Source: Pseudomonas sp. H1h (GTDB lineage Bacteria; Pseudomonadota; Gammaproteobacteria; Pseudomonadales; Pseudomonadaceae). From it: DNA of 64,000 bases. Positions 25,960 through 34,220 of this stretch are shown in pieces (the stretch's first letter is position 1; each line of letters starts with the position of its first letter). Location of the stretch: contig NZ_AYMJ01000015.1 in assembly GCF_000633255.1 (NCBI RefSeq), positions 310,001-374,000 on the forward strand, read 5' to 3'. The translations under genes were made by a program, and so were the position numbers. Under the pieces are notes generated by a model. That model saw only the letters and a program-made list of their open reading frames with translations. It did not search any database and had not been told where the DNA came from.

Positions 25960-26303
25960 TGCCAAGTCCCCTTGATGCCTTCGAACTTCAGTTCGATGGT
26001 GGCGTCATCGCCCTTGGAAACCGGCTCTTCGACCAGATAGGCACCGGCCAGCACGTAGACTTTGCCGTTGCTGAATTCGCAGGTGACGGTGATGTCGGTG
26101 CCTTCGATCAGCTTCTTCAACGGAAAGTCGGCGGTGTGCAGCGCGGTCACTTTGAACGACGGCGCGACGTCGGTTTCCTTGTAGAAACCCGGTACGACGG
26201 TTTCGCGTTTGACGGCCATCAGCGGGGCTTCGCAGCCGCCGTTGATAGTCAGTTGTGCACCGTCCACTTTGACGTAGCAGGTGCCTGCAATCACTTGACC
26301 CAT
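25956..26303 (-). CDS. Tail tube protein of the Mu-like tailocin
   Basis: A 115-residue tube protein (Mu gpM family), starting MGQVIAGTCYVKVDGAQLT at 26303 after GAAGGGAG. The pattern GTCYVKVDG...GGCEAPL...RETVVPGFYKE...GTDITVTCEF is the conserved family core. It forms the inner rigid tube. A terminator-like hairpin lies between it and the sheath gene. Confidence 0.92.
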   Translation of the reverse strand: MGQVIAGTCYVKVDGAQLTINGGCEAPLMAVKRETVVPGFYKETDVAPSFKVTALHTADFPLKKLIEGTDITVTCEFSNGKVYVLAGAYLVEEPVSKGDDATIELKFEGIKGTWQ

Positions 26304-26326
26304 GGTGTTACTCCCTTCAAATAAAA

Positions 26327-26345
26327 AGCCCACGCGAGGTGGGCT
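26327..26345 (-). terminator. Terminator-like hairpin between sheath and tube genes
   Basis: Minus strand AGCCCAC-ctcgc-GTGGGCT followed by TTTTATTT, then the ribosome site of the tube gene. It may be a leaky terminator or an mRNA-stabilising hairpin that sets sheath/tube ratios. Confidence 0.7.
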
Positions 26346-26370
26346 GAATGCTTACGGTCAAACGCGGCGA

Positions 26371-27867
26371 TCAGGCCGCGTCGTCGTATTGCAGACGGAA
26401 TTGGTTGAGCAGTGCGAACACGCGCAGACCGTTGATGTAATCCGGCGGGAACAGCACGTTCACGCGGCTTGGGTCCTGCACGTCGCGCTCGACGATCAGG
26501 TGCTCGGCGAACAGCTCGGCGTTCTCCACGTGGCCTTCCAGTTCCAGCTTGGCGTACTGCGCGATCAACTCGCCGCGAATGGTCGCCGGGGTGACGATCG
26601 GCTGGCCGGCGCCGAAACGGGTGCCGTCGGAGGCCAGTTTGTGCCGACCGTACTTGCTGGTGATCACGCTTTGCAGGCGGCGCACGATGAACGCCGACTG
26701 GTGCATGGTTTCGCTGTCCAGGTAGGAGTTGTCGGCCTGACCGTAAGCGTTCTTCTGGTAGGTGGTGATCGAACGCTGGATGCGCACGTAACCGCCTTCG
26801 TAGTAGGCGGTGGCGATGCCGTAGTTGAGCAGCGACTGACGCTCGGTCAGGGTGAAACGCTCACTCGCCGGTGCAGGGTCAACGCCCGGCAGGCTGCCGC
26901 TTTGGGTCGGACGGCTGGCATCGGCGGAGATGAACACCGCGGTGCGCGCAGCCAGTGCTGCCGCTTGTACCCAGAATGGTTGCGGTACGCCCGGCTCCAG
27001 CGCCTGAATGGTCATGTGCTGGTCGTTGCGCGCCTGGCCTGCGGCGACCAGCGTGCCGACGGTGCCGCGCTTGGCGCTGTAGACGTGGCCGAACAGTTGC
27101 TTGGCCCACGACCAGCGACCGGTGCTGTCATCCATGACCGCTTGCCAGGTGTTGAGGGTCGACAGATCCGACCATGGCAGTGCGATGAACTCGAACGGCT
27201 CGTCGCCCAGTGCGGCAACCGCCGCCACCTGGTCCGGCACACCGGCGCCGCCGGTCATGACGGTGATGGCGGTGGTCAGGCCGGCCGGGGTTTCTTCGCC
27301 GTTGCTCTTGCCCAGGCGATTGAACTGCAGGCTGATGTCGTTACCGCTGTCGCCGGTCCATTTGGCATTCAAGGTGACCACACCTTCGGCAGCGGCAGCG
27401 CTCACCGGCAGATCGGCCGTGGCGTTGATCTTCTGCGCCAGTGCAGTGGCCGCTTGCGCTGCGGTGGCACCGTTGACCACGGTGGCCTGCACACGCACAC
27501 CACCGACGTACAGGTTGAGCACGCCCGCCTGGGTTGCGGTGCCGGTCAGGGTCAGCACGCCTTTGGCGATCGCGCCTTCAGCGTTGTGCAGCGGCAGGCA
27601 CCAGATCTCACCGATCGGGTCGGCCTTGCGGAAGGTCTCGTACATCGAGGCGAGCATCGAGCCCTGACCACCGATGCTTTTGGCCAGCGCAACGCTGGAG
27701 ACCAACACCAGTTTGCCGACTTCGGTCGGCGCGATGTTGTCGTTGACCTGAGCGACGATCAAACGACGCAGGGTCGAGCTCGCGCTATTGGCGGCCGAGT
27801 TGTCCATTTCGGCATAGAACAGCGGTACACGAATGTCCGCGGGGATGTTGCTGAATCCGATCGCCAT
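26371..27867 (-). CDS. Contractile tail sheath protein of the Mu-like tailocin
   Basis: A 498-residue sheath (Mu gpL family). N-terminal MAIGFSNIPADIRVPLFYAE is the conserved start; RLIVAQVNDNIAPTEVGKLV and the C-terminal YAKLELEGHVENAELFAEHL and DPSRVNVLFPPDYINGLRV are typical. It forms the outer contractile sleeve. The start overlaps the gp38-like stop by one base. Paralog of role, not of sequence, to the P2-like sheath at 34220. Confidence 0.95.
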   Translation of the reverse strand: MAIGFSNIPADIRVPLFYAEMDNSAANSASSTLRRLIVAQVNDNIAPTEVGKLVLVSSVALAKSIGGQGSMLASMYETFRKADPIGEIWCLPLHNAEGAIAKGVLTLTGTATQAGVLNLYVGGVRVQATVVNGATAAQAATALAQKINATADLPVSAAAAEGVVTLNAKWTGDSGNDISLQFNRLGKSNGEETPAGLTTAITVMTGGAGVPDQVAAVAALGDEPFEFIALPWSDLSTLNTWQAVMDDSTGRWSWAKQLFGHVYSAKRGTVGTLVAAGQARNDQHMTIQALEPGVPQPFWVQAAALAARTAVFISADASRPTQSGSLPGVDPAPASERFTLTERQSLLNYGIATAYYEGGYVRIQRSITTYQKNAYGQADNSYLDSETMHQSAFIVRRLQSVITSKYGRHKLASDGTRFGAGQPIVTPATIRGELIAQYAKLELEGHVENAELFAEHLIVERDVQDPSRVNVLFPPDYINGLRVFALLNQFRLQYDDAA

Positions 27868-28049
27868 TATTTGGCTCCCTGTGGTTTAGCCGCTTTTGCG
27901 GTTTTGAGTGTGATATCGCCGTCGGCCAGACGCCGGCGCCACCAGGCGCTGTCCAGCACTTCACGGCCTTCGAGGGGCAGCAGATCGCCCGCCTCCGGGT
28001 CAGGCACGGCACGGCCAGTGGCCGGCAGTACGGTGATGCGATTGCTCAT
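27867..28049 (-). CDS. Mu gp38-like small protein (DUF2635)
   Basis: A 60-residue DUF2635 protein, MSNRITVLPATGRAVPDPEAG then LPLEGREVLDSAWWRRRLADGD, the family pattern found directly before Mu-type sheath genes. Function is unknown. The basic C-terminal tail (KTAKAAKPQGAK) may be disordered. Its start overlaps the upstream gene by four bases. Confidence 0.9.
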   Translation of the reverse strand: MSNRITVLPATGRAVPDPEAGDLLPLEGREVLDSAWWRRRLADGDITLKTAKAAKPQGAK

Positions 28050-28630
28050 GGGGTTACGTCTCCAGAGAAAGTCAGTTCCACGCGCCCGTCAGGGCCCGGG
28101 TGTTTCAGATTGGGGTCGGCCGGGTCGATCGCATCGACCCGCACGGTGACCCCGGTAAAGGACGACAAACCGTCCAGTTCACGTTCGTGCCAACTCTCCG
28201 CAGGCTGACTCGGCAGATTGCGGCCGAGCTGGAACTCGGCAAAAAAGCGCAGCCGGTAGAAGGCGCGGCTGCTGTTGATCGAGACCATCTCGCCGCCGTC
28301 ATAAACGATGGCGCTGTAGTCGGTGCCCGGCTTGAACCCCACCAGCGCGCGCCACAATTCGGCGCGCAGGTCGTGCAACAGATCCAGCGCTTTTGTGCCG
28401 TCGCTGGCGTCAAGTGCGAGGACGATTTCGAAGCGGTCGCGGATCGGTTGCGAGGTGAGGTTTTGCGCGGTGCCGTTACTGGCCGGATCGGCCAGTGGCA
28501 GGACATGGGCCGAAGGTGTCGGCAGATCGGCGTTGCCTTGCAGCAAAGCCAGATCGACACCCACCGCAATGTGATTGGCAAGGCCAGGGCATTGCGCACG
28601 CAGTTGCGTGAGGATCGGGGTGATCTTCAT
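28046..28630 (-). CDS. Mu gp37-like tail terminator/completion protein
   Basis: A 194-residue protein of the Gp37/DUF1834 family, starting MKITPILTQLRAQCPGLANH at 28630. It is the first gene of the Mu-like tail module and probably caps the end of tube and sheath. Conserved SQPIRDRFEIVLALDASD (about 70-87) and FYRLRFFAEFQLG are visible. The upstream gap holds a REPIN. Confidence 0.85.
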   Translation of the reverse strand: MKITPILTQLRAQCPGLANHIAVGVDLALLQGNADLPTPSAHVLPLADPASNGTAQNLTSQPIRDRFEIVLALDASDGTKALDLLHDLRAELWRALVGFKPGTDYSAIVYDGGEMVSINSSRAFYRLRFFAEFQLGRNLPSQPAESWHERELDGLSSFTGVTVRVDAIDPADPNLKHPGPDGRVELTFSGDVTP

Positions 28631-28678
28631 GGTGGTGTTCCAGAGTTGAGTGAAATTGAGGAAAACACCGCAGATCCA

Positions 28679-28770
28679 CTGTGGGAGCGGGCTTGCTCGC
28701 GAAGGCGCTGTATCAGTCGCCATCAATGTTGAATGTGCCGGCACTTTCGCGAGCAAGCCCGCTGCCACAG
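28679..28770. repeat. REPIN between the two tail modules
   Basis: CTGTGGGAGCGGGCTTGCTC near 28679-28698 with inverted partner TTCGCGAGCAAGCCCGCTGC near 28746-28765. It lies in the 169-base gap that separates the end of the P2-like module (gpD) from the start of the Mu-like one. Confidence 0.85.
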
Positions 28771-28799
28771 GGATTTGTGTCGCTCTGAGAAAGAGGGAA

Positions 28800-29828
28800 T
28801 CAGTCCCCGGCTTCAGCCTTGGGGTCGAGGCACGATGCATCGATCACACAGCGATAGCTGTTCTCGCGATTGCCACTGGCCGTGACCTTGTCGATCGACC
28901 AGCGTCCGCGCATGAAGTCCGGCCAGGTCTCATCGAGCCGCACCAGGCCTTCGGCCGACAGTCGCGGATCGCCGGGACAGGTGATCTTCACCTTGTACTT
29001 CTGGCGCAGCATCTTGCGCACTTCGCCCTCGCCGACGGCGATGGCATCGGCTTCGTTGGGTTGCTTCTGGCGCAGGGTCTTGAACGGCGCAAGCCCCGTT
29101 TCGATCCAGCGCAACACACCCGCGGCGCCATCCCAGAAACAGGTCTTGCAACCCTTGGTCTGCTCGCGGGCAGACTCCTCCAGCGTGGCGCTGATGAACG
29201 CGTGATCGCCGGGGCGATTGTTACTGGTCACCGATAACGTCACGTCCGCCAGCACCTGGCCCGACAACGACTTGGTCTGGCCGGGACGGGCCAGCACGTA
29301 CACGTTGTCATAGGGTTTGGTCACCGCGTTGTACTTTTTCGCCAGGCGCGTCAGAAAGCTCATGTCAGTTTCGTTGGACTGGTCGATGTGCTCGATCCTG
29401 ATCATCGCCACCTCGGGAGCGACGCGCGGTGAGAAGCCATGGAGCGATACCACTTCGTGAAACAGCGCACCCAATGTGGTCGGGCCATGACTGGCGGTGC
29501 GGCGTTGCCTGAAGCCCGTCTCATCATCCTTGCTGAACGGCGCCGCAGTGGCCACCAGGGTCAGGCGGAACGGGAACAGCGTCGGCGTCAGGCGCGTCAC
29601 TTTGAACTGGCCCTTGTCGACCAGTCCCGATTCCAGATAACCGATCTCCAGGCCGATTTTCCCGCCCAGGTTCGGCAGCCCCTCGAGGCCTTCGAGATCA
29701 ATCGTCAAGGTCAACTGATCGGACTCGAAACCGGCAGCATCGATGTGCTCCCAACTGATCAGGCGTTGATTGAGCAGGGCCGAATGGGCCCCGTAGATTC
29801 TTATCGCCGGGGTAAAACCCAGTGCCAT
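28800..29828 (-). CDS. P2 gpD-like tail hub protein
   Basis: A 342-residue late control D family protein, the baseplate hub of P2-type tails. N-terminal MALGFTPAIRIYGAHSALLN, LTIDLEGLEGLPNLGGKIGLEIGY, and the core MSFLTRLAKKYNAVTKPYDNVYVLARPG fit the family. The C-terminal GRWSIDKVTASGNRENSYRC is typical. It is the last gene of the P2-like module; no lysis gene follows, unlike in P. aeruginosa R-pyocins. Confidence 0.93.
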   Translation of the reverse strand: MALGFTPAIRIYGAHSALLNQRLISWEHIDAAGFESDQLTLTIDLEGLEGLPNLGGKIGLEIGYLESGLVDKGQFKVTRLTPTLFPFRLTLVATAAPFSKDDETGFRQRRTASHGPTTLGALFHEVVSLHGFSPRVAPEVAMIRIEHIDQSNETDMSFLTRLAKKYNAVTKPYDNVYVLARPGQTKSLSGQVLADVTLSVTSNNRPGDHAFISATLEESAREQTKGCKTCFWDGAAGVLRWIETGLAPFKTLRQKQPNEADAIAVGEGEVRKMLRQKYKVKITCPGDPRLSAEGLVRLDETWPDFMRGRWSIDKVTASGNRENSYRCVIDASCLDPKAEAGD

Positions 29829-29837
29829 GCGCCCTCC

Positions 29838-30050
29838 TTAATCCCAGGCCGTCAGCGGCTTGATCGTGGCCGGTTTCAAATCGAGTTCCGGCAGTACGAC
29901 CCAGACCCCGGCGGGCAGCACCGGCCCCTGTTCGGCGAGGGTCGGGTTGAGTTTCCACAGCGCCTCTTCGGCGGCGTCATCACTGCGCCCCGTTTCGCGG
30001 TAGAGCAGCAGATTCACCGAATCGCCAGCCACGCTTCGTACCTTACGCAT
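29838..30050 (-). CDS. P2 gpX-like tail protein (LysM-like)
   Basis: A 70-residue tail protein X with a LysM-like fold. RSVAGDSVNLLLYRETGRSD, WKLNPTLAEQGPVLPAGVWV and VLPEL are the family features. It probably links hub and tube. Its start overlaps the gpU stop by eight bases. Confidence 0.92.
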   Translation of the reverse strand: MRKVRSVAGDSVNLLLYRETGRSDDAAEEALWKLNPTLAEQGPVLPAGVWVVLPELDLKPATIKPLTAWD

Positions 30051-30426
30051 TGTTGAACTCCGTTAATCCGACCACCCACTTGATCACCATCGCGGTGCCG
30101 TCATCGATGACCTCACTCTGGTTTTCGTCGATGCTGTTGATCCGCCACAGGCCCCAGTTGCGCCCGATGCCGTCAATCAACGGCAGCGGCACCCGCAGTG
30201 CCTGAAGTGCGCGTAACTCATCGAGTCGATCCATGGCCACGGCATACATCGAGGTGCCGCTGATGGTCAGCGTTTCCGCTTTTTGCCCGGTCTGACTGGA
30301 CTTGGGTTTGCTGGTCAGGATCTGTATGTCGGTCCAGCCCCCGTCGGACTTTCGCGCCAGCGTGCTGTACGCGAAGTTGCGCGAGAGGCCGAAGATGAAA
30401 CTGCCCAGTGCCATTTGCTGTTTCAT
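30043..30426 (-). CDS. P2 gpU-like tail protein
   Basis: A 127-residue gpU family protein, with ALGSFIFGLSRNFAYSTLARKSD at the start and a conserved RVPLPLIDGIGRNWGLWRI stretch. It is part of the tube tip/terminator region in P2 tails. It overlaps the tape measure gene by four bases. Confidence 0.92.
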   Translation of the reverse strand: MKQQMALGSFIFGLSRNFAYSTLARKSDGGWTDIQILTSKPKSSQTGQKAETLTISGTSMYAVAMDRLDELRALQALRVPLPLIDGIGRNWGLWRINSIDENQSEVIDDGTAMVIKWVVGLTEFNNA

Positions 30427-32849
30427 GTGGCGACTCCATCGGTCAGGGCTGCGTCACGGCGGGTGGCGAGGGGGTTGGTCGGCATGATCTGGGCCAATTG
30501 CCCCATCGTCGTCTGCACCACCAGATTGGCCAGCGCCTGGGCGCTGGTCTGGTCCTGACCATTGATGTGAATGGTGGAGTTGAACGTGACAGGCTGACCG
30601 GCATTTTCGACTGCAGGTGCCGCCGGGATTGCAGAGGTTGCAGAGGTTGCGATCAGTTCTTTACTGACCTGTGCAGGAGAGCCAAGGCGATCGACTTGAT
30701 TGCCTAATTTGTCGCCCAGCGATTCACCAATGGCTCCCCCTGCCATGCTTCCGAGCCACCCACCAATCGCCGTGCCCACACCCGGCAGAATCAGCGTGCC
30801 GAGCGCGGCGCCGACAGCGGCTCCCGCTGAAGACCCGGCCAGCGAGGCGCCGGATGACACCACTGAGCGGGTGTCTCCGTGCATGACGCCATTGACCAAC
30901 TCATAACCCGCGCTGAGCAGACGCAGCGGCGGCGCTTTTTTGGCAAGCAATGCGCCAGCCTTGGCGTAGGTACCGGACAACGGTGCCGCACGCATCGGAC
31001 TGGCGCCCGATGAGCCGGCGAACGCCGTCATGCTCGCGGGCCATTCCCCACCGCCAAGTAATGGCTGCTCCACGACGTCGGAGCTGGGCGCAACAAAGTC
31101 TCTGGGATCTCTCAGCGGTTTGCCGCCAACTTTGCTTTTTTTTCTGTAGCGAGGCCGGTTTTTTGCCTGACGGGGCCGCAACGAGCCCCCCTTGGGTTTA
31201 TCCTTTCCGGATCCACCCGAGTTGTGGTCGGTGGGCGTCGTTGATTCTTTGGCGCTGGCTTCCTTCTCTTCGGGGCGCTCAACTTTGGCTATCCAGTCGC
31301 CATAGGGCAATCTGGAAGCAGCGCTCTGTAATAGCTTGTCGGTGAAACGGTCGAAGACCTTTCCAAGCACCACCGCCAAAATCGCCGTAAGCCCAACCGC
31401 AGCAACCCCCAAACCGGTGGCAATTTTCGGATTCGCCTCGGCTTTTTCCGCCATCCAGTTCACACCCGTGGTGATCGAATCCACTCGTTGCGCATCCGGC
31501 GCTGCCGCTGTCAGCAATCGATTGATACTCGCGTCGAGTGCGTTCCAGCTTTGTTGCGGGCTGCCCCCCGCCGGATCAGCGATCCTTTGCACCGCACCTT
31601 TGTATTGCGGCTCCAGACTCTGACTCGGCCCCGCAAGTGGGACCGGCAAGAATGGTGTCTCGGCAGGTTTTGCCATCAATCGATGCAAGCCGTCGCCACC
31701 GTTGGACAACCTCTTCAGCAGCTCGGTCTGTGGATCGAGCGGTTTTTTCGCTGTCAGCAGAGCAAAGGTCTTTTCGACGTCTTGCGGTTTTTCCAACAGT
31801 TTGCTGACGCCCTGGTCACCGCTGAACAACGTCTTGATAAGCGCAGATTGCTGGCTCGCCGGCTGTTTCTTCAGCGCCTCGAGGGCGACGGAGATCGTTT
31901 TCGGTACGTCATCTGTGAGTTGGTCTGGCTGAAGTCCAAGTGTTGCCCAGGCCGTACGTTCGGCAGCTGAGCCTTTGGCACCTTTGACCAGCGCCGCACT
32001 GATGCTCTTCACCGAGGCAGCAGCGCCAGACTTGTCCACATCGGCGTTGAGCAAAGCAGCCGCCAAGGCGGCGAGTTGCTCGGGGGCAATACCCGCCGCT
32101 ACCCCTGCCTCGCCGGAATTTTGTACCACTGAGCCGATGTCGGCTGCCGTCGCTTTAAGCGAATTTTTCTCAAGGTGAACGCTGGCATCGGCCAGACCCT
32201 GACTTTGCGTCCGATCGAGCTTGAGCGAGGTTCGCCAGACGGCCAGCATTTCTCCAGCCGCTTTCAGTTCAATGCCAAACGCCGTCGCATTCGCTGCGGC
32301 ATCACCGCCGAAATCCAGCAGTTCTTTTTCCTTGGCATCCCCAGTGAGATTGGCACCCACACCGGACCTGCTCGCTGCGTGTTCGACTTCGGCCAGATTC
32401 ACCGCAGTCGCACCACTGCCGGCCACCGCCGGATCACTGGCCATTTTCAGGTTGGCAATCGCCATGCTGCTGAGATCGCTGTCCATCCCCGGCAGTCGTT
32501 TCAGCTTGTCCATTGCAGTCGTGAGTGCAATGGAGGGCTGCATGGATGCCGGGGGTGGACGCTGCTCGATCTCCGCCGTCAGTTTTGACTTCGGTGCACT
32601 CGCGGTCGCGGGTGCTGCTGCACTGATCTTCGACAGCGATTGCAGCGCGGCCATGACTTCACGGAGCTTGATTTGCTCCTTGATTAGCAACCGGATGTCC
32701 TGGCTTGCGGTCACGATCACCAACTTCAGATCCGCCAGCGGTTTGGCGAGCGCATCGGTGACTGACCGCTCATTTGCCAGGCCAGTGTCGCTGAACCCGA
32801 CGCTGCCATTGATGGTGGCCAGCATTGGCGAATACTTTGTGTCTGCCAT
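30423..32849 (-). CDS. Tape measure protein of the P2-like tailocin
   Basis: An 808-residue phage tail tape measure (gpT family). It has an N-terminal coiled coil (about residues 28-75) and a central conserved tape-measure region with AAAALLNADVDKSGAAASVK and AWATLGLQPDQLTDD. A hydrophobic segment GLGVAAVGLTAILAVVLG (about 485-502) and a second Gly/Ala-rich hydrophobic region near 680-730 are visible. A Lys/Arg-rich stretch lies near 565-590. It is 184 residues longer than the Mu-like tape measure, so the two particles should differ in length. Confidence 0.93.
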   Translation of the reverse strand: MADTKYSPMLATINGSVGFSDTGLANERSVTDALAKPLADLKLVIVTASQDIRLLIKEQIKLREVMAALQSLSKISAAAPATASAPKSKLTAEIEQRPPPASMQPSIALTTAMDKLKRLPGMDSDLSSMAIANLKMASDPAVAGSGATAVNLAEVEHAASRSGVGANLTGDAKEKELLDFGGDAAANATAFGIELKAAGEMLAVWRTSLKLDRTQSQGLADASVHLEKNSLKATAADIGSVVQNSGEAGVAAGIAPEQLAALAAALLNADVDKSGAAASVKSISAALVKGAKGSAAERTAWATLGLQPDQLTDDVPKTISVALEALKKQPASQQSALIKTLFSGDQGVSKLLEKPQDVEKTFALLTAKKPLDPQTELLKRLSNGGDGLHRLMAKPAETPFLPVPLAGPSQSLEPQYKGAVQRIADPAGGSPQQSWNALDASINRLLTAAAPDAQRVDSITTGVNWMAEKAEANPKIATGLGVAAVGLTAILAVVLGKVFDRFTDKLLQSAASRLPYGDWIAKVERPEEKEASAKESTTPTDHNSGGSGKDKPKGGSLRPRQAKNRPRYRKKSKVGGKPLRDPRDFVAPSSDVVEQPLLGGGEWPASMTAFAGSSGASPMRAAPLSGTYAKAGALLAKKAPPLRLLSAGYELVNGVMHGDTRSVVSSGASLAGSSAGAAVGAALGTLILPGVGTAIGGWLGSMAGGAIGESLGDKLGNQVDRLGSPAQVSKELIATSATSAIPAAPAVENAGQPVTFNSTIHINGQDQTSAQALANLVVQTTMGQLAQIMPTNPLATRRDAALTDGVAT

Positions 32850-32855
32850 GCCGCT

Positions 32856-33020
32856 CTACTCCTGTTTCACGCCAAGGCGAGTGATCGCTATGTCGTAGCG
32901 GCGCAACGCCTTTTCGGCGTCCCATTCCAGAATCTCCGCCTCACTTACCGGGTAAATGAGCGGGACGATATCGAGGATTACTTCGATGTCGCGTTCCGAA
33001 AGTAGGCCGCCGGCTGGTTT
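32856..33020 (-). CDS. -1 frameshift extension of gpE (gpE')
   Basis: A 54-residue frame entered from the gpE-like gene by -1 slippage. It begins KPAGGLLSERDIEVILDIVP, continues through EWDAEKALRRYDIAITRLG and stops six bases before the tape measure ATG. The slip site is a run reading TTTTTTAAAC on the minus strand (33017-33026), which contains two in-frame slippery heptamers, T-TTT-TTA and T-TTA-AAC. This matches P2, where E+E' is made by -1 frameshifting. Not observed experimentally. Confidence 0.85.
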   Translation of the reverse strand, partial: KPAGGLLSERDIEVILDIVPLIYPVSEAEILEWDAEKALRRYDIAITRLGVKQE

Positions 33021-33559
33021 AAAAAATCGTCGATGCGCACCTGCAATTGGGTCCAGTCAGGGACGCTGAGCTGGGCCAGATCGGGGATCATCAGACCGGT
33101 GCAATGGGCGGTGATGAACTCGGCGCGTTCCTTGGCCGTTTTCAGTTTCTTCATCACTTTGGTGGCGCGCAGTGCGGGCATTTCCAGCGACAGCGAGGTC
33201 ACCGTGCGGCCGGTCACGGCGAGCGGTTGCAGCAGTTGTACTTCGTCGGGATCGGCGGATTTTTCCGCGTCCTCGACCTGCTCCAGAAAGTACGCCGCCG
33301 GACGGGTCGACATCTCGTGAACGTACTGGGCGATGCTCACGTAGTCCGGGCGTTTGAGCTGGTCGAGTTCCTTGATCGACAGGCCGGTGGCGAGCAGCGC
33401 CAGTTCGAAGAACTGATCGTCTTCATCATCGCCAGCGCGTTCCAGCGCTTCTTTCTGTGCGGCGTAGAACAATGGCTTGAGCTGGATCTGCTCGATCTGC
33501 GCGCCGTCGTCGCCGGTGATCGGCGACAGCAGGTCATGCTTGGGTGGCATCCACGACAT
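32978..33559 (-). CDS. P2 gpE-like tail assembly chaperone (duplicated domain)
   Basis: A 193-residue tail assembly protein, about twice the length of P2 gpE. Two similar halves are visible: TGLSIKELDQLKRPDY...PAAYF (about residues 58-90) and TGLMIPDLAQLSVPDW...PAAYF (about 155-187). The slippery run lies at the end, after codon 178, so a fusion with E' of about 234 residues is predicted. It likely chaperones the tape measure. Confidence 0.87.
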   Translation of the reverse strand: MSWMPPKHDLLSPITGDDGAQIEQIQLKPLFYAAQKEALERAGDDEDDQFFELALLATGLSIKELDQLKRPDYVSIAQYVHEMSTRPAAYFLEQVEDAEKSADPDEVQLLQPLAVTGRTVTSLSLEMPALRATKVMKKLKTAKERAEFITAHCTGLMIPDLAQLSVPDWTQLQVRIDDFLNQPAAYFRNATSK

Positions 33560-33602
33560 GAAAGGAATTCCTTTGTGATTCTTGAAGGGGTGTTGCAGTC
33601 CC

Positions 33603-33692
33603 TTGTAGGAGTGAGCCTGCTCGCGATAGCGGTCTTGCAGTCACATCGATGTTGAATGTGCTGGCGTCATCGCGAGCAGGCTCGCTCCTACA
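33603..33692. repeat. REPIN inside the P2-like operon
   Basis: TTGTAGGAGTGAGCCTGCTC near 33603-33622 with inverted partner ATCGCGAGCAGGCTCGCTCC near 33669-33688. It occupies the 154-base gap between gpE-like and tube genes. Confidence 0.85.
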
Positions 33693-33713
33693 GAGGTTGT
33701 GCGGTGTAACGGG

Positions 33714-34220
33714 TTACGGCATCAGCACCGCACGACGCGCATCACCGAGGATGTCGACACCGTTGAGCACGAACTTCTGGGTGCGCACGTCGATGTCGAT
33801 CACCGGAATGCCGTTTTCCAGGCGGTTGTAGGTGCGGCAGGAGAACTCAAGCGTCGTCAGGGCTTTGCCACCCATTTTGATTGCATCTTCAGCCATGGAT
33901 TTGAGCTTGCCGCCGATGGTGTGATAGGTGAACCAGGTGTTGCCGTCCTGATCCTGACCGGCTTCACGCACGTTCAGCAGGATGTCGTCCCCCAGTTTCA
34001 CGCCCATCGCCAGCAGCACTTCAGCGCCAGTGCCTTGCAGCTTGAGCGTGGCATTCAGTGCCTTGGCGCTCTTGGCCATTTCCTCAACGATGAAGCGTCC
34101 ACCTGTCATGTTCTCCATCTCGAAGTCGATCTTCGGTGGAGTGAACTCTTCCACGGTCGCCGACAACGGCAGGCCTTGCAGGGTGGCCGCGATGGCCTGT
34201 CTTACGCGGTTGGTAAACAT
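33714..34220 (-). CDS. P2 gpFII-like major tail tube protein
   Basis: A 168-residue tube protein of the FII family. Features: PKIDFEMENMTGGRFIVEE, LKLQGTGAEVLLAMGVKLGDD and GNTWFTYHTIGGKLKSMAEDAIKMGGKA. It stacks into the inner tube. Its start overlaps the sheath stop by one base. Confidence 0.94.
   Translation of the reverse strand: MFTNRVRQAIAATLQGLPLSATVEEFTPPKIDFEMENMTGGRFIVEEMAKSAKALNATLKLQGTGAEVLLAMGVKLGDDILLNVREAGQDQDGNTWFTYHTIGGKLKSMAEDAIKMGGKALTTLEFSCRTYNRLENGIPVIDIDVRTQKFVLNGVDILGDARRAVLMP

Noticed and set aside
26302..28149. Long plus-strand open frame of 615 codons opposite the Mu-like sheath
   Set aside because: It is the mirror of the conserved sheath gene; high G+C leaves antisense frames open. 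Its translation resembles no family.
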